DNA from: Methylopila turkensis
GTDB taxonomy: Bacteria; Pseudomonadota; Alphaproteobacteria; Rhizobiales; Methylopilaceae
Direction of reading: 5' to 3'
DNA: 64,000 nt
Assembly (NCBI RefSeq): GCF_027922325.1
Contig: NZ_BSFL01000003.1
Coordinates: 744,001-808,000, forward strand
Position numbers and translations under genes: made by a program. Positions 51,733-63,520 of the stretch are shown one piece after another; the first letter of the stretch is position 1, and every line of letters begins with the position of its first letter. Under the pieces are notes generated by a model, which was not told the origin of the DNA, did no database searches, and saw only the letters and a list, made by a program, of their open reading frames with translations.

Positions 51733-53820
51733 TCACAGCCCCCGCATCAGGAACCAGGTGAACAGGGCCGCGACGCCGATCAGCATCGCGAAGGCGTAAT
51801 GGTAGACGTACCCGGTCTGCAGACGGACGACGCGGTTGGTGACGTCGATCACGCGGGCGGAGACGCCGTCCGGTCCGAGGCCGTCGATGATCCGTCCGTC
51901 GCCGGTCTTCCAAAGGAACCGACCGATCCACTTCGCGGGACGCACGAAGATCAGGTCGTAAAGCTCGTCGAAGTACCACTTGTTGAGCAGGAACTCGTAG
52001 AGCATCCGGTGCCGCCGCGCGATCGCGCCGGGGATGTGCGGGCTGCGGATGTAAAACAGCCAGGCGAGCCCGAAGCCGATCACCATCATCACAAAGGGCG
52101 ACCAGATCACCCAGCCCGGCACCTCGTGCATGTGGTGCAGGATCTCGTTGTGCTCGCCCACGAACAGAGCGCCGTTCCAGAACGCGTCGTGCTTGTCGCC
52201 GATGAAGCGCGACTTGAACACGAGGCCCGCGAACAGCGCGCCGACGCCCAGCACTAAGAGCGGCACCGTCATCACGCGCGGGCTCTCGTGCACGTGGCTC
52301 ATGGTCTCGAGCGACGCGCGCGGCTGGCCGTGGAACGTGAGGAAGATCAGCCGCCACGAGTAGAACGAGGTCAGCAGCGCCGCGAGCACGGTGAGCGTGA
52401 AGGCGTACATGCCGGCGCTCGTATGCGCGGCGTAGGCGGCCTCGATCACCGCGTCCTTCGAGAAATAGCCGGCGGTCAGCGGGAAGCCGGTCAGCGCCAG
52501 CGTGCCGATCACCATCATCCAGTAGGTCAGCGGGATCAGCCGACGCAGGCCGCCCATCTTCCGCATGTCCTGCTCGTGGTGCATCGCGTGGATGACCGAG
52601 CCGCTGCCAAGGAACAGCAGCGCCTTGAAGAAGGCGTGCGTGAACAGATGGAACACCGCGACGCCGTAGGCTCCGACGCCGAGCGCGACGAACATGTAGC
52701 CGAGCTGCGAGCAGGTGGAGTAGGCGATGACGCGCTTGATGTCGTTCTGCACCAGGCCGACGGTCGCGGCGAAGATCGCGGTGGTCGCGCCCACATAGGT
52801 GATGACGGTCAGCGCGTCCGGCGCGTGCTCGTAGATCGGCGACATGCGCGCCACCAGCACGATGCCCGCCGTCACCATGGTGGCGGCGTGGATCAGCGCA
52901 GAGACCGGCGTCGGACCCTCCATCGCGTCCGGCAGCCAGGTGTGCAGGCCGAGCTGGGCCGACTTGCCCATCGCGCCCATGAACAGCAGCAGGCCGATCA
53001 CGGTCAGCGCGTGCCAGTCGTGGCCGAGGAAGTGGATCGTCTTGTCGGCGGCGCCGGGGACGTCCGCGAAGATGGTCGCGAACTGGACGCTGTCGAACAC
53101 GACATAGGTCGCGAAAATGCCGAGCAGGAAGCCGAAGTCGCCGACGCGGTTGACCACAAAGGCCTTGATGGCGGCCGCGTTCGCGGACGGCTTCTGGTAC
53201 CAGAACCCGATCAGCAGATAGCTCGCGAGGCCGACGCCCTCCCAGCCGAAGAACAGCTGCACGAGGTTGTCCGCCGTCACTAGCATGAGCATCATGAAGG
53301 TGAAGAGCGACAGATAGCCGAAGAACCGCGGACGGTGCGGATCCTCGTGCATGTAGCCGATCGAATAGAGGTGCACGAGCGCCGACACCGAGGTGACGAC
53401 GACGAGCATGACCGCCGTCAGGGTGTCGATGCGGAACGCCCAGTCGATCGCGAGGCTGCCCGAGGTGATCCAGCGCAGCACGGTGACATGAGCGTCGTTG
53501 CCCGACAGCCCGACGTCGATAAAAGCGATCCACGACAGCAGCGCCGAGACCATCAGCAGGCCGGTGGTGATCAGCTCCGCGAGGCGCGAGCCCTGCGCCG
53601 GCGGCTCGACCGGGCCGTGGCCGTGGTCGTCATGCCCGTGGTCGTCGTGGGCGTGGGCGTCATGATGCGCGGCGTGGCCATGGGAGCCGTGGTCGTGCGC
53701 GTGATGGAACGCGTCGACGGGACCGACCGCGCCGGGATGGCGCTTGCGGGCGCCGGCGAGCGCGATGGCGCCGGCGAGGATCGCGCCGAGAAGGGGGAGA
53801 AAGACGATCAGATGGTACAT
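51733..53820 (-). CDS. nuoL: NADH-quinone oxidoreductase subunit L with His-rich loop
   Basis: 695 residues. The family motifs [58 protein letters not shown] and [21 protein letters not shown] are present, and the C-terminus provides the long lateral helix. Between the first and second membrane segments (residues 39-68) there is a loop with 14 histidines in 30 residues ([16 protein letters not shown] and so on). Such a loop is absent from the E. coli protein, and its role is unknown. Largest membrane subunit, distal pump. Confidence 0.96.
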   Translation of the reverse strand: MYHLIVFLPLLGAILAGAIALAGARKRHPGAVGPVDAFHHAHDHGSHGHAAHHDAHAHDDHGHDDHGHGPVEPPAQGSRLAELITTGLLMVSALLSWIAFIDVGLSGNDAHVTVLRWITSGSLAIDWAFRIDTLTAVMLVVVTSVSALVHLYSIGYMHEDPHRPRFFGYLSLFTFMMLMLVTADNLVQLFFGWEGVGLASYLLIGFWYQKPSANAAAIKAFVVNRVGDFGFLLGIFATYVVFDSVQFATIFADVPGAADKTIHFLGHDWHALTVIGLLLFMGAMGKSAQLGLHTWLPDAMEGPTPVSALIHAATMVTAGIVLVARMSPIYEHAPDALTVITYVGATTAIFAATVGLVQNDIKRVIAYSTCSQLGYMFVALGVGAYGVAVFHLFTHAFFKALLFLGSGSVIHAMHHEQDMRKMGGLRRLIPLTYWMMVIGTLALTGFPLTAGYFSKDAVIEAAYAAHTSAGMYAFTLTVLAALLTSFYSWRLIFLTFHGQPRASLETMSHVHESPRVMTVPLLVLGVGALFAGLVFKSRFIGDKHDAFWNGALFVGEHNEILHHMHEVPGWVIWSPFVMMVIGFGLAWLFYIRSPHIPGAIARRHRMLYEFLLNKWYFDELYDLIFVRPAKWIGRFLWKTGDGRIIDGLGPDGVSARVIDVTNRVVRLQTGYVYHYAFAMLIGVAALFTWFLMRGL

Positions 53821-53849
53821 CAGCGGTCTGTCGGAGGCCTAAAAGCCCC

Positions 53850-54158
53850 TCACCCCTTCATCCGGTTGATGTCTTCGACCGCGATCGTGCCGCGGTTGCG
53901 GAAGTAGACGACGAGGATGGCGAGGCCGATCGCGGCTTCGGCCGCGGCGACCGTGAGCACGAAGAGCGCGAACACCTGACCCTTGAGGTCGCCGATGTGG
54001 GTCGAGAACGCCACCAGATTGATGTTCACCGCGAGCAGGATGAGCTCGACCGACATCAGGATGACGATGACGTTCTTGCGGTTGAGGAAGATGCCGAGCA
54101 CGCCGAGCGTGAACAGGATCGCCGCGACCGTGAGGTAATGCCCGAGACCGATCGCCAT
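53850..54158 (-). CDS. nuoK: NADH-quinone oxidoreductase subunit K
   Basis: 102 residues and three membrane segments. [47 protein letters not shown] (with the conserved glutamate) and [25 protein letters not shown] match NuoK throughout. It is two bases below nuoJ. Confidence 0.97.
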   Translation of the reverse strand: MAIGLGHYLTVAAILFTLGVLGIFLNRKNVIVILMSVELILLAVNINLVAFSTHIGDLKGQVFALFVLTVAAAEAAIGLAILVVYFRNRGTIAVEDINRMKG

Positions 54159-54160
54159 GG

Positions 54161-54787
54161 TCAGACCCCCGTCTCCGAAAGGCCCTGCCCCGGCCGCACC
54201 TTGACGACCTCGATCGCGGTCGCGGGTCCGCGCGCCACCTGGGCCGCGATGTCCTGGCGCTTCACGCCGGCCCGGCGCTCGCGCAGCGTAAGCACGATCG
54301 CGCCGATCATGGCGGTGAGCAGCACGAGGCCGGCCGCCTGGAACAGCAGAAGGTGCTCGGTGTAGAGCACGCGACCGAGCGCCTCGGCGTTGGTGACGTC
54401 GTTCGGGATCGGCGCCTTGGCGACCACGGTCTGCGTCGCGCCGCCCGCCCCCCAGGTCCCGACCACCAGCACCAGCTCGGCCAGAACGATCAGACCCACC
54501 AGCGCGCCGACCGGCAGGTACTGCAGGAAGCCGTCGCGCAGCTCGGCGAAGTCGACGTCGAGCATCATGGTCACGAACATGAACAGCACCGCGACGGCGC
54601 CGACATAGACGACCACCAGGATCATCGCGAGGAACTCGGCCCCCATCAGCACGAACAGGCCGGCCGCGTTCACGAAGGCGAGGATCAGGAACAGCACCGA
54701 ATGCACGGGGTTCTTCGACGAGATCACCATGAAGGCGGAAGCGACGGTCACGCCCGCGAACAGATAGAAAAACAAGGCGGGCATCAT
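54161..54787 (-). CDS. nuoJ: NADH-quinone oxidoreductase subunit J
   Basis: 208 residues from the ATG at 54787 (another at 54784). [76 protein letters not shown] has the typical NuoJ core with the VYVGA helix. The upstream frame continues into a repeat at 54811-54842, so the start at 54787 is preferred. Membrane subunit with five segments. Confidence 0.96.
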   Translation of the reverse strand: MMPALFFYLFAGVTVASAFMVISSKNPVHSVLFLILAFVNAAGLFVLMGAEFLAMILVVVYVGAVAVLFMFVTMMLDVDFAELRDGFLQYLPVGALVGLIVLAELVLVVGTWGAGGATQTVVAKAPIPNDVTNAEALGRVLYTEHLLLFQAAGLVLLTAMIGAIVLTLRERRAGVKRQDIAAQVARGPATAIEVVKVRPGQGLSETGV

Positions 54788-54810
54788 GCGCGGGGATCCT
54801 TGCGCGGGAC

Positions 54811-54842
54811 CGTCGTGGATGCCCGCAAGAGCGGGCATGACG
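54811..54842. repeat. Short palindromic repeat between nuoI and nuoJ
   Basis: ATGCCCGC (54819-54826) pairs with GCGGGCAT (54831-54838), flanked by CGTCGTGG and GACG. It matches one half of the longer CGTCAT-type elements. Confidence 0.6.
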
Positions 54843-54863
54843 TTGAGGATGTCATGAGCGCCC

Positions 54864-55352
54864 TCACCGGTACGGCGCGTCGAGCGCGATGCGGCGGGCG
54901 ATCTCGCGCTCCCAGCGGTCGCCGTTCGCGAGCAGGCGCTCCTTGTCGTAGTAGAGCTCCTCGCGGGTCTCGGTCGCGAACTCGAAGTTCGGGCCCTCGA
55001 CGATGGCGTCGACCGGACACGCTTCCTGGCAGAAGCCGCAATAGATGCACTTCACCATGTCGATGTCGTAGCGGGTCGTGCGGCGCGTGCCGTCGTTGCG
55101 GCGCGGGCCGGCCTCGATGATGATGGCCTGCGCCGGGCAGATCGCCTCGCACAGCTTGCACGCGATGCAGCGCTCCTCGCCGTTGGGGTAGCGGCGCAGG
55201 GCGTGCTCCCCCCGAAAGCGCGGCGAGATCGCGCCCTTCTCGAAGGGGTAGTTGATGGTCGCCTTCGGCCGAAAGAAATAGCGCATCGACAGAAAGAACG
55301 CCGACACGAACTCCTTCAGGAACAGCGAGCGGGCCGCTTGATCGAGCCGCAT
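54864..55352 (-). CDS. nuoI: NADH-quinone oxidoreductase subunit I
   Basis: 162 residues. Two 4Fe-4S motifs are visible, [16 protein letters not shown] and [16 protein letters not shown], holding clusters N6a and N6b. The N-terminus ([26 protein letters not shown]) contacts the membrane arm. It carries electrons towards NuoB. Confidence 0.97.
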   Translation of the reverse strand: MRLDQAARSLFLKEFVSAFFLSMRYFFRPKATINYPFEKGAISPRFRGEHALRRYPNGEERCIACKLCEAICPAQAIIIEAGPRRNDGTRRTTRYDIDMVKCIYCGFCQEACPVDAIVEGPNFEFATETREELYYDKERLLANGDRWEREIARRIALDAPYR

Positions 55353-55382
55353 CTCAACCCTCGTTTCGTTTGCGAGCCGTCA

Positions 55383-55616
55383 TCAGCCCGCCAGCAATTC
55401 CGCCGCCACGTAGCCCACGACCGCGATCTCCACGATCGTCGTGACGATGACGATCGGACCGGCGAGCCGGCGGATCGTCGTGAATTTCGCAGCGTCCTCG
55501 GGGGACGCTCTTTCGACCTGCCGGTCGAGGCCGGCGTTGATCGCCTTGGCGCCGAGCCAGCCTAGAACCACGCCCGCGAGCGCGCCGACAAGCGCGCCGA
55601 GGACGCCGGAGCTCAA
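55383..55616 (-). CDS. Small two-helix membrane protein between nuoH and nuoI
   Basis: 77 residues. Two membrane segments (GVLGALVGALAGVVLGWLGAKAIN and IRRLAGPIVIVTTIVEIAVVGYVAAELL) are joined by a charged loop (DRQVERASPEDAAKFTT). I do not know a family. It begins 11 bases after nuoH stops and ends 30 bases before nuoI starts, so it is part of the nuo transcript and could be an accessory protein of complex I, or a passenger. Confidence 0.65.
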   Translation of the reverse strand: MSSGVLGALVGALAGVVLGWLGAKAINAGLDRQVERASPEDAAKFTTIRRLAGPIVIVTTIVEIAVVGYVAAELLAG

Positions 55617-55626
55617 ACGCCTCGCC

Positions 55627-56634
55627 TCACGGCGCCCAGCCCGTGAACTGCAGCACCGCCGCGACGATCACGACCATGGCGAGCGAGATCGGCAGGAACA
55701 CCTTCCAGCCGAGCCGCATGAGCTGGTCGTAGCGGTAGCGGGGCACGAAGGCCTTCACCATGGCGAACATGAAGAACACCAGGCACATCTTGGCCACGAA
55801 CCAGATCACGCCCGGAACCCAGGTGAAGGGCGCGAACGGGATCGGGGACAGCCAGCCGCCGAGGAACAGGATCGTCGTCAGCGCGCACATGGTCATGATC
55901 GCCACGTACTCGCCGAGCATGAACAGCAGGTAGGGCGTCGAGCCGTACTCGGTCATGAAGCCGGCGACGAGCTCGGACTCCGCTTCCGGAAGGTCGAACG
56001 GCGGCCGGTTGGTCTCGGCGAGGGCCGAGATGAAGAACACCACGAACATCGGGAACAGCGGCAGCCAGTACCAGCCGAACACGCCGGCGGCGGTGTCCTG
56101 CGCGCGCACGATGTCGGAGAGGTTGAGCGAGCCGACGCAGAGCAGCACGCAGATGATCACGAAGCCGATCGAGACCTCGTAGGACACCATCTGCGCAGCC
56201 GAGCGCAGCGCGCCGAGGAATGGGTACTTCGAGTTCGACGCCCAGCCCCCCATGATGACGCCGTAGACGCCGAGCGAGGAGATCGCGAACACATAGAGGA
56301 TGCCGACGTTCAGGTCGGCGATCGCCCAGCCGTCGGCGAGCGGGATCACCGCCCAGGCGGCGAGCGCGAGGAAGCAGGTGACGAGCGGCGCGAGCAGGAA
56401 CACGCCCTTGTTCGCGCTCGACGGTATCACCGGCTCCTTCAGCACGAACTTCAGCAGGTCGGCGAAGGACTGGAACAGGCCGAACGGCCCGACCACGTTA
56501 GGGCCGCGGCGGAGCTGCACCGCCGCCCAGACCTTGCGGTCCGCCAGCAGGATGTAGGCGATGAACACCAGCAGCGCGACGAGCAGCGCCACGCTCTGGA
56601 TCAGGATCAGCAGGACCTGGAGGAACGTTTCCAC
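55627..56634 (-). CDS. nuoH: NADH-quinone oxidoreductase subunit H
   Basis: 335 residues, eight membrane segments. [43 protein letters not shown] and TSQPT-like [17 protein letters not shown] are the quinone-site motifs. It links the peripheral arm to the membrane pumps. Its start is 4 bases below nuoG. Confidence 0.97.
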   Translation of the reverse strand: METFLQVLLILIQSVALLVALLVFIAYILLADRKVWAAVQLRRGPNVVGPFGLFQSFADLLKFVLKEPVIPSSANKGVFLLAPLVTCFLALAAWAVIPLADGWAIADLNVGILYVFAISSLGVYGVIMGGWASNSKYPFLGALRSAAQMVSYEVSIGFVIICVLLCVGSLNLSDIVRAQDTAAGVFGWYWLPLFPMFVVFFISALAETNRPPFDLPEAESELVAGFMTEYGSTPYLLFMLGEYVAIMTMCALTTILFLGGWLSPIPFAPFTWVPGVIWFVAKMCLVFFMFAMVKAFVPRYRYDQLMRLGWKVFLPISLAMVVIVAAVLQFTGWAP

Positions 56635-56637
56635 GAC

Positions 56638-58710
56638 TTACTCCGCAGCCTGCGCCAGCGAACCGCGCTTCAGCGCGCTCATCTCGGCCATGATGGCGGA
56701 GGCGCGCGCGATCGGGTTCGTGAGGTGGAAATCGGGGACCGCGTTGACGAAGGCCTCGCCGGAGAGTGAACCGACCGCGTAGCCCGACAGATCCGCCGGC
56801 TCGGCGGCCGCAATCTCATCCACAGCAGCGAAATGCGGATGAGCCGCGTAAAGCGCAGCCCTCAGCTGCTGCAGCGAGTCGTAGGGCAGCCGGGCGCCGA
56901 GCGCGTCGGAGAGCGCGCGCAGGATCGCCCAGTCCTCGCGGCCTTCGCCGGGCGGGAAGGTGGCGCGGTTCGCGACCTGAACGCGGCCTTCCGTGTTCAC
57001 ATAGGTGCCGGACTTCTCCACATAGGCCGCGCCGGGCAGGATCACATCGGCGCGGTGCGCGCCCCGGTCGCCGTGGGTGCCGAGGTAGACCACGAAGGCG
57101 CCCGGAGCGACTTCGATCTCGTCGGCGCCAAGCAGGAACGCCACGTCGAGCGCGCCGGGCGCGGCCATCTCGGCGGCGGTCTTCGCGCCCTCCCCCGGAA
57201 CGAAGCCGAGGTCGAGCGCGCCGACGCGCGAGGCCGCGACGTGCAGCACCGACAGGCCGTTCCAGCCGGCCTCGACGCTCGCGCCGGAGGCGAGCTTCGC
57301 CGCGGCGGCGAGCACCGCGAGACCGTCCTCTCGCGCCAGCGCGCCGGCGCCGACGATCACGAGCGGCCGCGCGGCCTTGGCGAGAATGTCGGCGAAGCCG
57401 CTCTTGCCCTCGACGAGTTCGGTCAGGCTCGCGGTCCCGGCGCCGAGATGCTCCACGCCATAGGTGAGGTCAGCGCGCTCGCCGACGAGGCCGACGCGCA
57501 GTGCGCCCTGCCGCCAGCGCTTGCGGATGCGGGCGTTGAGCACCGGCGCCTCGAGCCGCGGGTTGGTTCCGATCATCAGGATCGCGTCCGCCCGGTCGAT
57601 GCCGGAGACGGTGGCGTTGAATAGGTAGCTCGCACGGCCGAGCGCGGGGTCGAGCGCCGAGCCGTCCTGACGGCAGTCGAGGTTGGTCACGCCGAGCCTG
57701 CCGAACAGGTCCTTGAGCGCGAAAATCTCTTCGACCGCGGCGAGATCGCCGACGATCGCGCCGACGCGGCTCGTGTCGGCGCCCTTGATCTTCTCGGCGA
57801 CCTTGGCCAGCGCCTCCGGCCAGGAGGCCGGGCGCAGGCGGCCGTTCTCACGGACGTAAGGCCGGTCGAGCCGCTGGGTGCGCAGGCCGTCCCAGATGAA
57901 GCGGGTCTTGTCGGAGATCCACTCCTCGTTCACGTCCTCGTTCACGCGCGGCAGGATGCGCATGACCTCGCGGCCGCGGGCGTCGACCCGGATCGCGGAG
58001 CCGAGCGCATCCATCACGTCGATCGACTCGGTCTTCGACAGCTCCCACGGGCGCGCCTGGAAGGCGTAGGGCTTCGACGTCAGCGCGCCGACCGGGCACA
58101 GGTCGATCACGTTGCCCTGCAGCTCCGAGGACATCGCGTGCTCGAGATAGGTCGTGATCTCCATGTCCTCGCCGCGGCCAATGGCGCCCATTTCGGCCAC
58201 GCCGGCGACCTCGGCCACGAAGCGGACGCAGCGCGTGCAGTGGATGCAGCGCGTCATCGTCGTCTTCACGAGCGGGCCGATGTACTTGTCCTCGACCGCG
58301 CGCTTGTTCTCGTGAAAGCGCGAGCCCGAGACGCCATAGGCCATGGCCTGGTCCTGCAGGTCGCACTCGCCGCCCTGGTCGCAGATCGGGCAGTCCAGCG
58401 GGTGGTTGATGAGCAGGAACTCCATCACCCCCTCGCGCGCCTTCTTCACCATCGGCGAGCGGGTGGAGACGACCGGCGGCTCGCCGTTCGGGCCGGGGCG
58501 CAGGTCGCGCACGCCCATGGCGCAGGACGCCACCGGCTTGGGCGGCCCGCCCTTCACCTCGACCAGGCACATGCGGCAGTTGCCGGCGATCGACAGCCGC
58601 TCGTGGTAGCAGAAGCGCGGAATCTCGGCGCCCGCGGCCTCGCAGGCCTGCAGGATGGTGTATTCGGCCGGAACGTCGACCTCGGCGCCGTCGACGATGA
58701 GCTTGGTCAT
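56638..58710 (-). CDS. nuoG: NADH-quinone oxidoreductase subunit G
   Basis: 690 residues. N-terminal cysteines for N1b ([23 protein letters not shown]), N4 and N5 ([26 protein letters not shown]) are complete. The C-terminal molybdopterin-type domain, which has lost the cofactor, follows ([55 protein letters not shown]). It carries electrons from NuoF to NuoI. Confidence 0.97.
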   Translation of the reverse strand: MTKLIVDGAEVDVPAEYTILQACEAAGAEIPRFCYHERLSIAGNCRMCLVEVKGGPPKPVASCAMGVRDLRPGPNGEPPVVSTRSPMVKKAREGVMEFLLINHPLDCPICDQGGECDLQDQAMAYGVSGSRFHENKRAVEDKYIGPLVKTTMTRCIHCTRCVRFVAEVAGVAEMGAIGRGEDMEITTYLEHAMSSELQGNVIDLCPVGALTSKPYAFQARPWELSKTESIDVMDALGSAIRVDARGREVMRILPRVNEDVNEEWISDKTRFIWDGLRTQRLDRPYVRENGRLRPASWPEALAKVAEKIKGADTSRVGAIVGDLAAVEEIFALKDLFGRLGVTNLDCRQDGSALDPALGRASYLFNATVSGIDRADAILMIGTNPRLEAPVLNARIRKRWRQGALRVGLVGERADLTYGVEHLGAGTASLTELVEGKSGFADILAKAARPLVIVGAGALAREDGLAVLAAAAKLASGASVEAGWNGLSVLHVAASRVGALDLGFVPGEGAKTAAEMAAPGALDVAFLLGADEIEVAPGAFVVYLGTHGDRGAHRADVILPGAAYVEKSGTYVNTEGRVQVANRATFPPGEGREDWAILRALSDALGARLPYDSLQQLRAALYAAHPHFAAVDEIAAAEPADLSGYAVGSLSGEAFVNAVPDFHLTNPIARASAIMAEMSALKRGSLAQAAE

Positions 58711-58719
58711 CTCGTCACC

Positions 58720-58950
58720 TCAGTGCGGCATGTCGACAAGGTCGAGGCGGTGCTCGATCCGGTCCAGACGGCTCTCCACGCGATCAATCCGGCGGTTCAC
58801 GCCGGCGATCGAGAGATCGACCTTCGCGAGCTTTTCCTCGACGTCGGTCATTCGGATTTTCAGATCGCCCACGTCGTCGATCACGCGATCAAGCTTTTGG
58901 TCGATCCGGCGCAGATAGGTCAGCACGATGTTGTCCGGTTCGTCAGACAT
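58720..58950 (-). CDS. Small coiled-coil protein between nuoF and nuoG
   Basis: 76 residues with a strong heptad pattern throughout (LRRIDQKLDRVIDDVGDLKIRM, VNRRIDRVESRLDRIEHRLDLV). No family recognised beyond similarity to small coiled-coil proteins such as phage or SlyX-like proteins. It starts 6 bases after nuoF and ends 9 bases before the nuoG start, so it is co-transcribed with complex I. The role is unknown. Confidence 0.6.
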   Translation of the reverse strand: MSDEPDNIVLTYLRRIDQKLDRVIDDVGDLKIRMTDVEEKLAKVDLSIAGVNRRIDRVESRLDRIEHRLDLVDMPH

Positions 58951-58956
58951 CGCCCC

Positions 58957-60258
<1,302 letters not shown>

Positions 60259-60262
60259 GGCG

Positions 60263-61138
60263 TCACGCTCCCTTCTCGGACGGCGGCTCGCCAGGCGCCG
60301 CCGGCGTCTTCGGCGCAGTCCCGACGGTCGTCGCGCCCGAGGCCGTGTCCGACTTAACCGTGGTCGCGCGTTTGGCCTTGCCGTTCGGCTGCGCTTCCGC
60401 GTCCTTTGCGCTGGCTGCTGTCTTGGCTTCCGGCCGGGAATTCTGCTCCGGCCGGCCCGCGGAATCGGCGGCCGTGGCGTCGCCCTTCGGTTCGTCGCTG
60501 AAGCGGCTCTTCCAGGAGCCCACGACGGAACCGTCATAAAGGCTTTCGTCGGTCAGCGAGGTGTCGCCGCCGAAAGGCGCGGAGCACGACCGGCCGGTCT
60601 GCGACCCGGTCTTCACAGGACGACCCGCCCGCAAGTCCTCGAGCAGAGCTTCGAAGCTCTCCGGGGTCAGGTCCTCGTAATAGTCGAAGTTGATCTGGAC
60701 CATCGGCGCGTTGGAGCAGGCGCCGAGGCATTCGACCTCGAGCCAGGACAGCTTGCCGTCGTCGGTGACGTGGTTCTGGTCGCCGATGAGCTTCTTGCAG
60801 ACGTCCTTCAGCGCGTTCGCGCCGCGTAGCGCGCAGGGCGTGGTGCCGCAGAGCTGGACGAAGTGCTCGCCGACCGGCTTCAGGTTGAACATCGTGTAGA
60901 AGGTCGCGACCTCCATCACGCGGATCACCGGCATGCCGAGCATCTCGGCGACGCGCCGGATCGCAGGCTCGGGCAGCCAGCCGCCGTGCTGCTCCTGCGC
61001 GCGCCACAGCAGCGGGATCACCGCCGAGGCCTGGCGGCCTTCCGGATACTTGGCGATCTGCCCTTCCGCCCAGTGCAGGTTGTCCTGCGTGAAGGCGAAA
61101 TCGGCGGGCTGGACCTCGGCGAGACGACGGACGGACAT
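60263..61138 (-). CDS. nuoE: NADH-quinone oxidoreductase subunit E with long C-terminal extension
   Basis: 291 residues from the ATG at 61138. The thioredoxin-like domain (residues 1-165) has the N1a ligands [10 protein letters not shown] and [10 protein letters not shown]. From about 165 to the end, low-complexity Ala/Lys/Pro/Thr-rich sequence extends the protein beyond E. coli NuoE (about 166 residues); such tails are common in alphaproteobacteria. The frame is open upstream through a palindromic repeat (MPRLVRGIHGG...), which must not be taken as part of the protein. Confidence 0.95.
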   Translation of the reverse strand: MSVRRLAEVQPADFAFTQDNLHWAEGQIAKYPEGRQASAVIPLLWRAQEQHGGWLPEPAIRRVAEMLGMPVIRVMEVATFYTMFNLKPVGEHFVQLCGTTPCALRGANALKDVCKKLIGDQNHVTDDGKLSWLEVECLGACSNAPMVQINFDYYEDLTPESFEALLEDLRAGRPVKTGSQTGRSCSAPFGGDTSLTDESLYDGSVVGSWKSRFSDEPKGDATAADSAGRPEQNSRPEAKTAASAKDAEAQPNGKAKRATTVKSDTASGATTVGTAPKTPAAPGEPPSEKGA

Positions 61139-61158
61139 CTTTAGATCACACCCTTTGC

Positions 61159-61250
61159 CGTCATGCCCCGGCTTGTCCGGGGCATCCAGGAATTGCGTAG
61201 GGCTGAGCGGGTCACCGCCGTGGATGCCCCGGACAAGCCGGGGCACGACG
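61159..61250. repeat. 92-bp palindromic repeat between nuoD and nuoE
   Basis: CGTCATGCCCCGGCTTGTCC at 61159 pairs with GGACAAGCCGGGGCACGACG ending at 61250, with one mismatch. Each arm also folds on itself (ATGCCCCGG with CCGGGGCAT). Reading frames through it give the well-known artefact MPRLVRGIH. Confidence 0.8.
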
Positions 61251-61268
61251 ATGTGGTTGTCGTGAGAA

Positions 61269-62453
61269 TCATCGGTCCACCTCGCCGAACACGATGTCGA
61301 GCGAGCCGAGGATCGCGGAGACGTCGGCCAGCATGTTGCCGCGGCACATGTGGTCCATCGCGGAGAGATGCGCGAAGCCGGGCGCCCGGATCTTGCAGCG
61401 GTAGGGCTTGTTGTCGCCGTTCGAGACCAGATAGACGCCGAACTCGCCCTTGGGCGCTTCGACCGCGGCGTAGACCTCGCCCTCCGGCACCCGGTAGCCC
61501 TCGGTGTAGAGCTTGAAGTGATGGATGAGCGCCTCCATCGAGCGCTTCATCTGGCCGCGCTTCGGCGGCGCCACCTTGCCGTCGAGGGTCGCGATCGGGC
61601 CCTTCTCGGTCTTCAGCCGCGCGCAGCACTGCTGCATGATGCGCGTCGCCTGCCGCATCTCCTCCATGCGGATGAGATAGCGGTCGTAGCAGTCGCCGTT
61701 CTTGCCGATCGGAATGTCGAAATCGAGGTCGGCGTAGCACTCGTAGGGCTGCGACTTGCGCAGGTCCCAGGCTGCGCCCGAGCCGCGCACCATGACGCCG
61801 GAGAAGCCCCACTCCCAGGCCTCATGCAGCGGCACCACGCCGATGTCGACGTTGCGCTGCTTGAAGATGCGGTTCTCGGTCAGCAGCGCGTCGATGTCGT
61901 CGAGCGCCTTGTAGAAGCCGACGCACCAGCGGTCGATGTCCTCGACGAGCTGATCCGGCAGGTCCTGATGCACCCCGCCCGGCCGGAAGTAGGCCGCGTG
62001 CATGCGCGAGCCCGAGGCGCGCTCGTAGAACACCATCAGCTTCTCGCGCTCCTCGAACCCCCACAGCGGCGGGGTGAGCGCGCCCACGTCCATGGCCTGC
62101 GTGGTGACGTTGAGGAGATGGCTGAGGATGCGGCCGATCTCGGAATAAAGCACCCGGATGAGCTGCGCGCGCATCGGAATCTCGACGCCGAGCAGGCGCT
62201 CTGTGGCGAGGCAGAAGGCGTGCTCCTGATTCATCGGCGCGACGTAGTCGAGCCGGTCGAAATAGGGCATCGCCTGCAGGTAGGTCTTGGTCTCGATCAG
62301 CTTCTCGGTGCCGCGGTGGAGCAGCCCGATATGCGGGTCGACGCGCTCCACCACCTCGCCGTCGAGCTCGAGCACGAGGCGCAGAACGCCATGCGCCGCA
62401 GGGTGCTGCGGGCCGAAGTTGATCGTGAAGTTCCGGATCTCGGCTTCAGCCAC
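61269..62453 (-). CDS. nuoD: NADH-quinone oxidoreductase subunit D
   Basis: 394 residues. [41 protein letters not shown] is the N-terminal signature; [18 protein letters not shown] and the C-terminal [15 protein letters not shown] are conserved. It shapes the quinone site with NuoB. Its start overlaps the GFA gene by 8 bases. Confidence 0.98.
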   Translation of the reverse strand: MAEAEIRNFTINFGPQHPAAHGVLRLVLELDGEVVERVDPHIGLLHRGTEKLIETKTYLQAMPYFDRLDYVAPMNQEHAFCLATERLLGVEIPMRAQLIRVLYSEIGRILSHLLNVTTQAMDVGALTPPLWGFEEREKLMVFYERASGSRMHAAYFRPGGVHQDLPDQLVEDIDRWCVGFYKALDDIDALLTENRIFKQRNVDIGVVPLHEAWEWGFSGVMVRGSGAAWDLRKSQPYECYADLDFDIPIGKNGDCYDRYLIRMEEMRQATRIMQQCCARLKTEKGPIATLDGKVAPPKRGQMKRSMEALIHHFKLYTEGYRVPEGEVYAAVEAPKGEFGVYLVSNGDNKPYRCKIRAPGFAHLSAMDHMCRGNMLADVSAILGSLDIVFGEVDR

Positions 62454-62883
62454 CGGCCTGCTCCTGCGCCGCGGCCCAGCGAGCGAAGAACTCGGGGCCG
62501 GTCAGTTTGCGAGTGTCGTTCGAGAAGGCGTAAAGCGACGGCTTCGCGTCGATGAAGATCTCTTCAGCGAACACGAACCCGTCCGCATCGTCGAAGGCCT
62601 GCAGCGCCACGGCGGTCGCGCTGCGGTCCTGCATCCGCCACATCAGGCTTGAGCCGCAGGTCTTGCAGAACACCCGCTCGCCATACTCCGACGAGGCATA
62701 GGACGCGACGGCCGCTTCGTCCTCGAACGCGACGTCGCAGGACGGCACGCCGAGAAACACGCCGCCGCTCCATTTGCGGCAGTTGCCGCAGTGGCAAGCG
62801 TCGACCTCCAGCGCCAGCGGCCGCGCCGTGAAGCGCGCCGCGCCGCACAGACAGCCTCCCGACCGTTCGCTTGGGCCCGCCAT
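62446..62883 (-). CDS. GFA (CENP-V) family zinc protein inserted in the nuo operon
   Basis: 145 residues. Zinc ligands C11 and C13 (GCLCGAARF), C30, C32 and C35 ([12 protein letters not shown]) and C73 and C76 (FCKTCGSS) define the glutathione-dependent formaldehyde-activating/CENP-V fold. The named family member binds S-hydroxymethylglutathione, but most homologues have no proven activity. It lies between nuoC and nuoD, overlapping nuoD by 8 bases, so it is part of the complex I transcript. Possible links to formaldehyde handling in a methylotroph are conjecture. Confidence 0.88.
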   Translation of the reverse strand: MAGPSERSGGCLCGAARFTARPLALEVDACHCGNCRKWSGGVFLGVPSCDVAFEDEAAVASYASSEYGERVFCKTCGSSLMWRMQDRSATAVALQAFDDADGFVFAEEIFIDAKPSLYAFSNDTRKLTGPEFFARWAAAQEQAGG

Positions 62884-62892
62884 CGCCCGACC

Positions 62893-63510
62893 TCAGTTCG
62901 CCTTGGCCTTCTCGTCGCCGGGCAGCACGTAATCCGTGCCTTCCCATGGCGACAGGAAGTCGAAGTTGCGGAACTCCTGGTTGAGCCGGACCGGCTCGTA
63001 AACCACGCGCTTGACCTCGTCGTCCCAGCGCACCTCGACGAAGCCGGTGGTGGGGAAGTCCTTGCGCAGCGGATGGCCGTCGAAGCCGTAGTCGGTGAGC
63101 AGCCGGCGCAGGTCCGGATGGTCCGAGAACAGCACGCCGTAGAGATCGTAGGCCTCGCGCTCGAACCACAGCGCGCCGGGGAACACCCCGGTGATCGAAG
63201 GCACCGGCGTCACGTCGTCGGCCTCGACCTTCACCCGGACGCGCAGGTTCTTCACCGGCGACAGCAGGTGATAGACCACGTCGAAGCGCTTCTCGCGCGC
63301 GGGCCAGTCCACGCCCGCGACGTCGACGAAGCACACGAACCGGCATTCGGGGTCGTCGCGCAGGAAAGTCACGACCTCGACGATCCGCGCAGCGTCGACC
63401 TTCAGCGTCAGCTCACCGTAGGCGACGGAGGCGGAGGTCAGCGCGGAGCCGAGCCCGGCCGCGACATGGGTTGCGAGTGTTTCGAGAACGTTGTGGGGAG
63501 AGCTGCTCAT
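62893..63510 (-). CDS. nuoC: NADH-quinone oxidoreductase subunit C
   Basis: 205 residues from the ATG at 63510. The conserved [84 protein letters not shown] is present. It is separate from nuoD, unlike the fused E. coli form. Peripheral-arm subunit. Confidence 0.97.
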   Translation of the reverse strand: MSSSPHNVLETLATHVAAGLGSALTSASVAYGELTLKVDAARIVEVVTFLRDDPECRFVCFVDVAGVDWPAREKRFDVVYHLLSPVKNLRVRVKVEADDVTPVPSITGVFPGALWFEREAYDLYGVLFSDHPDLRRLLTDYGFDGHPLRKDFPTTGFVEVRWDDEVKRVVYEPVRLNQEFRNFDFLSPWEGTDYVLPGDEKAKAN

Positions 63511-63520
63511 GGCGTCCCCC

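Noticed and set aside
61139..61246. Upstream extension of NuoE beginning MPRLVRGIH
   Set aside because: This peptide is the translation of the palindromic repeat and is a known false start in such genomes.
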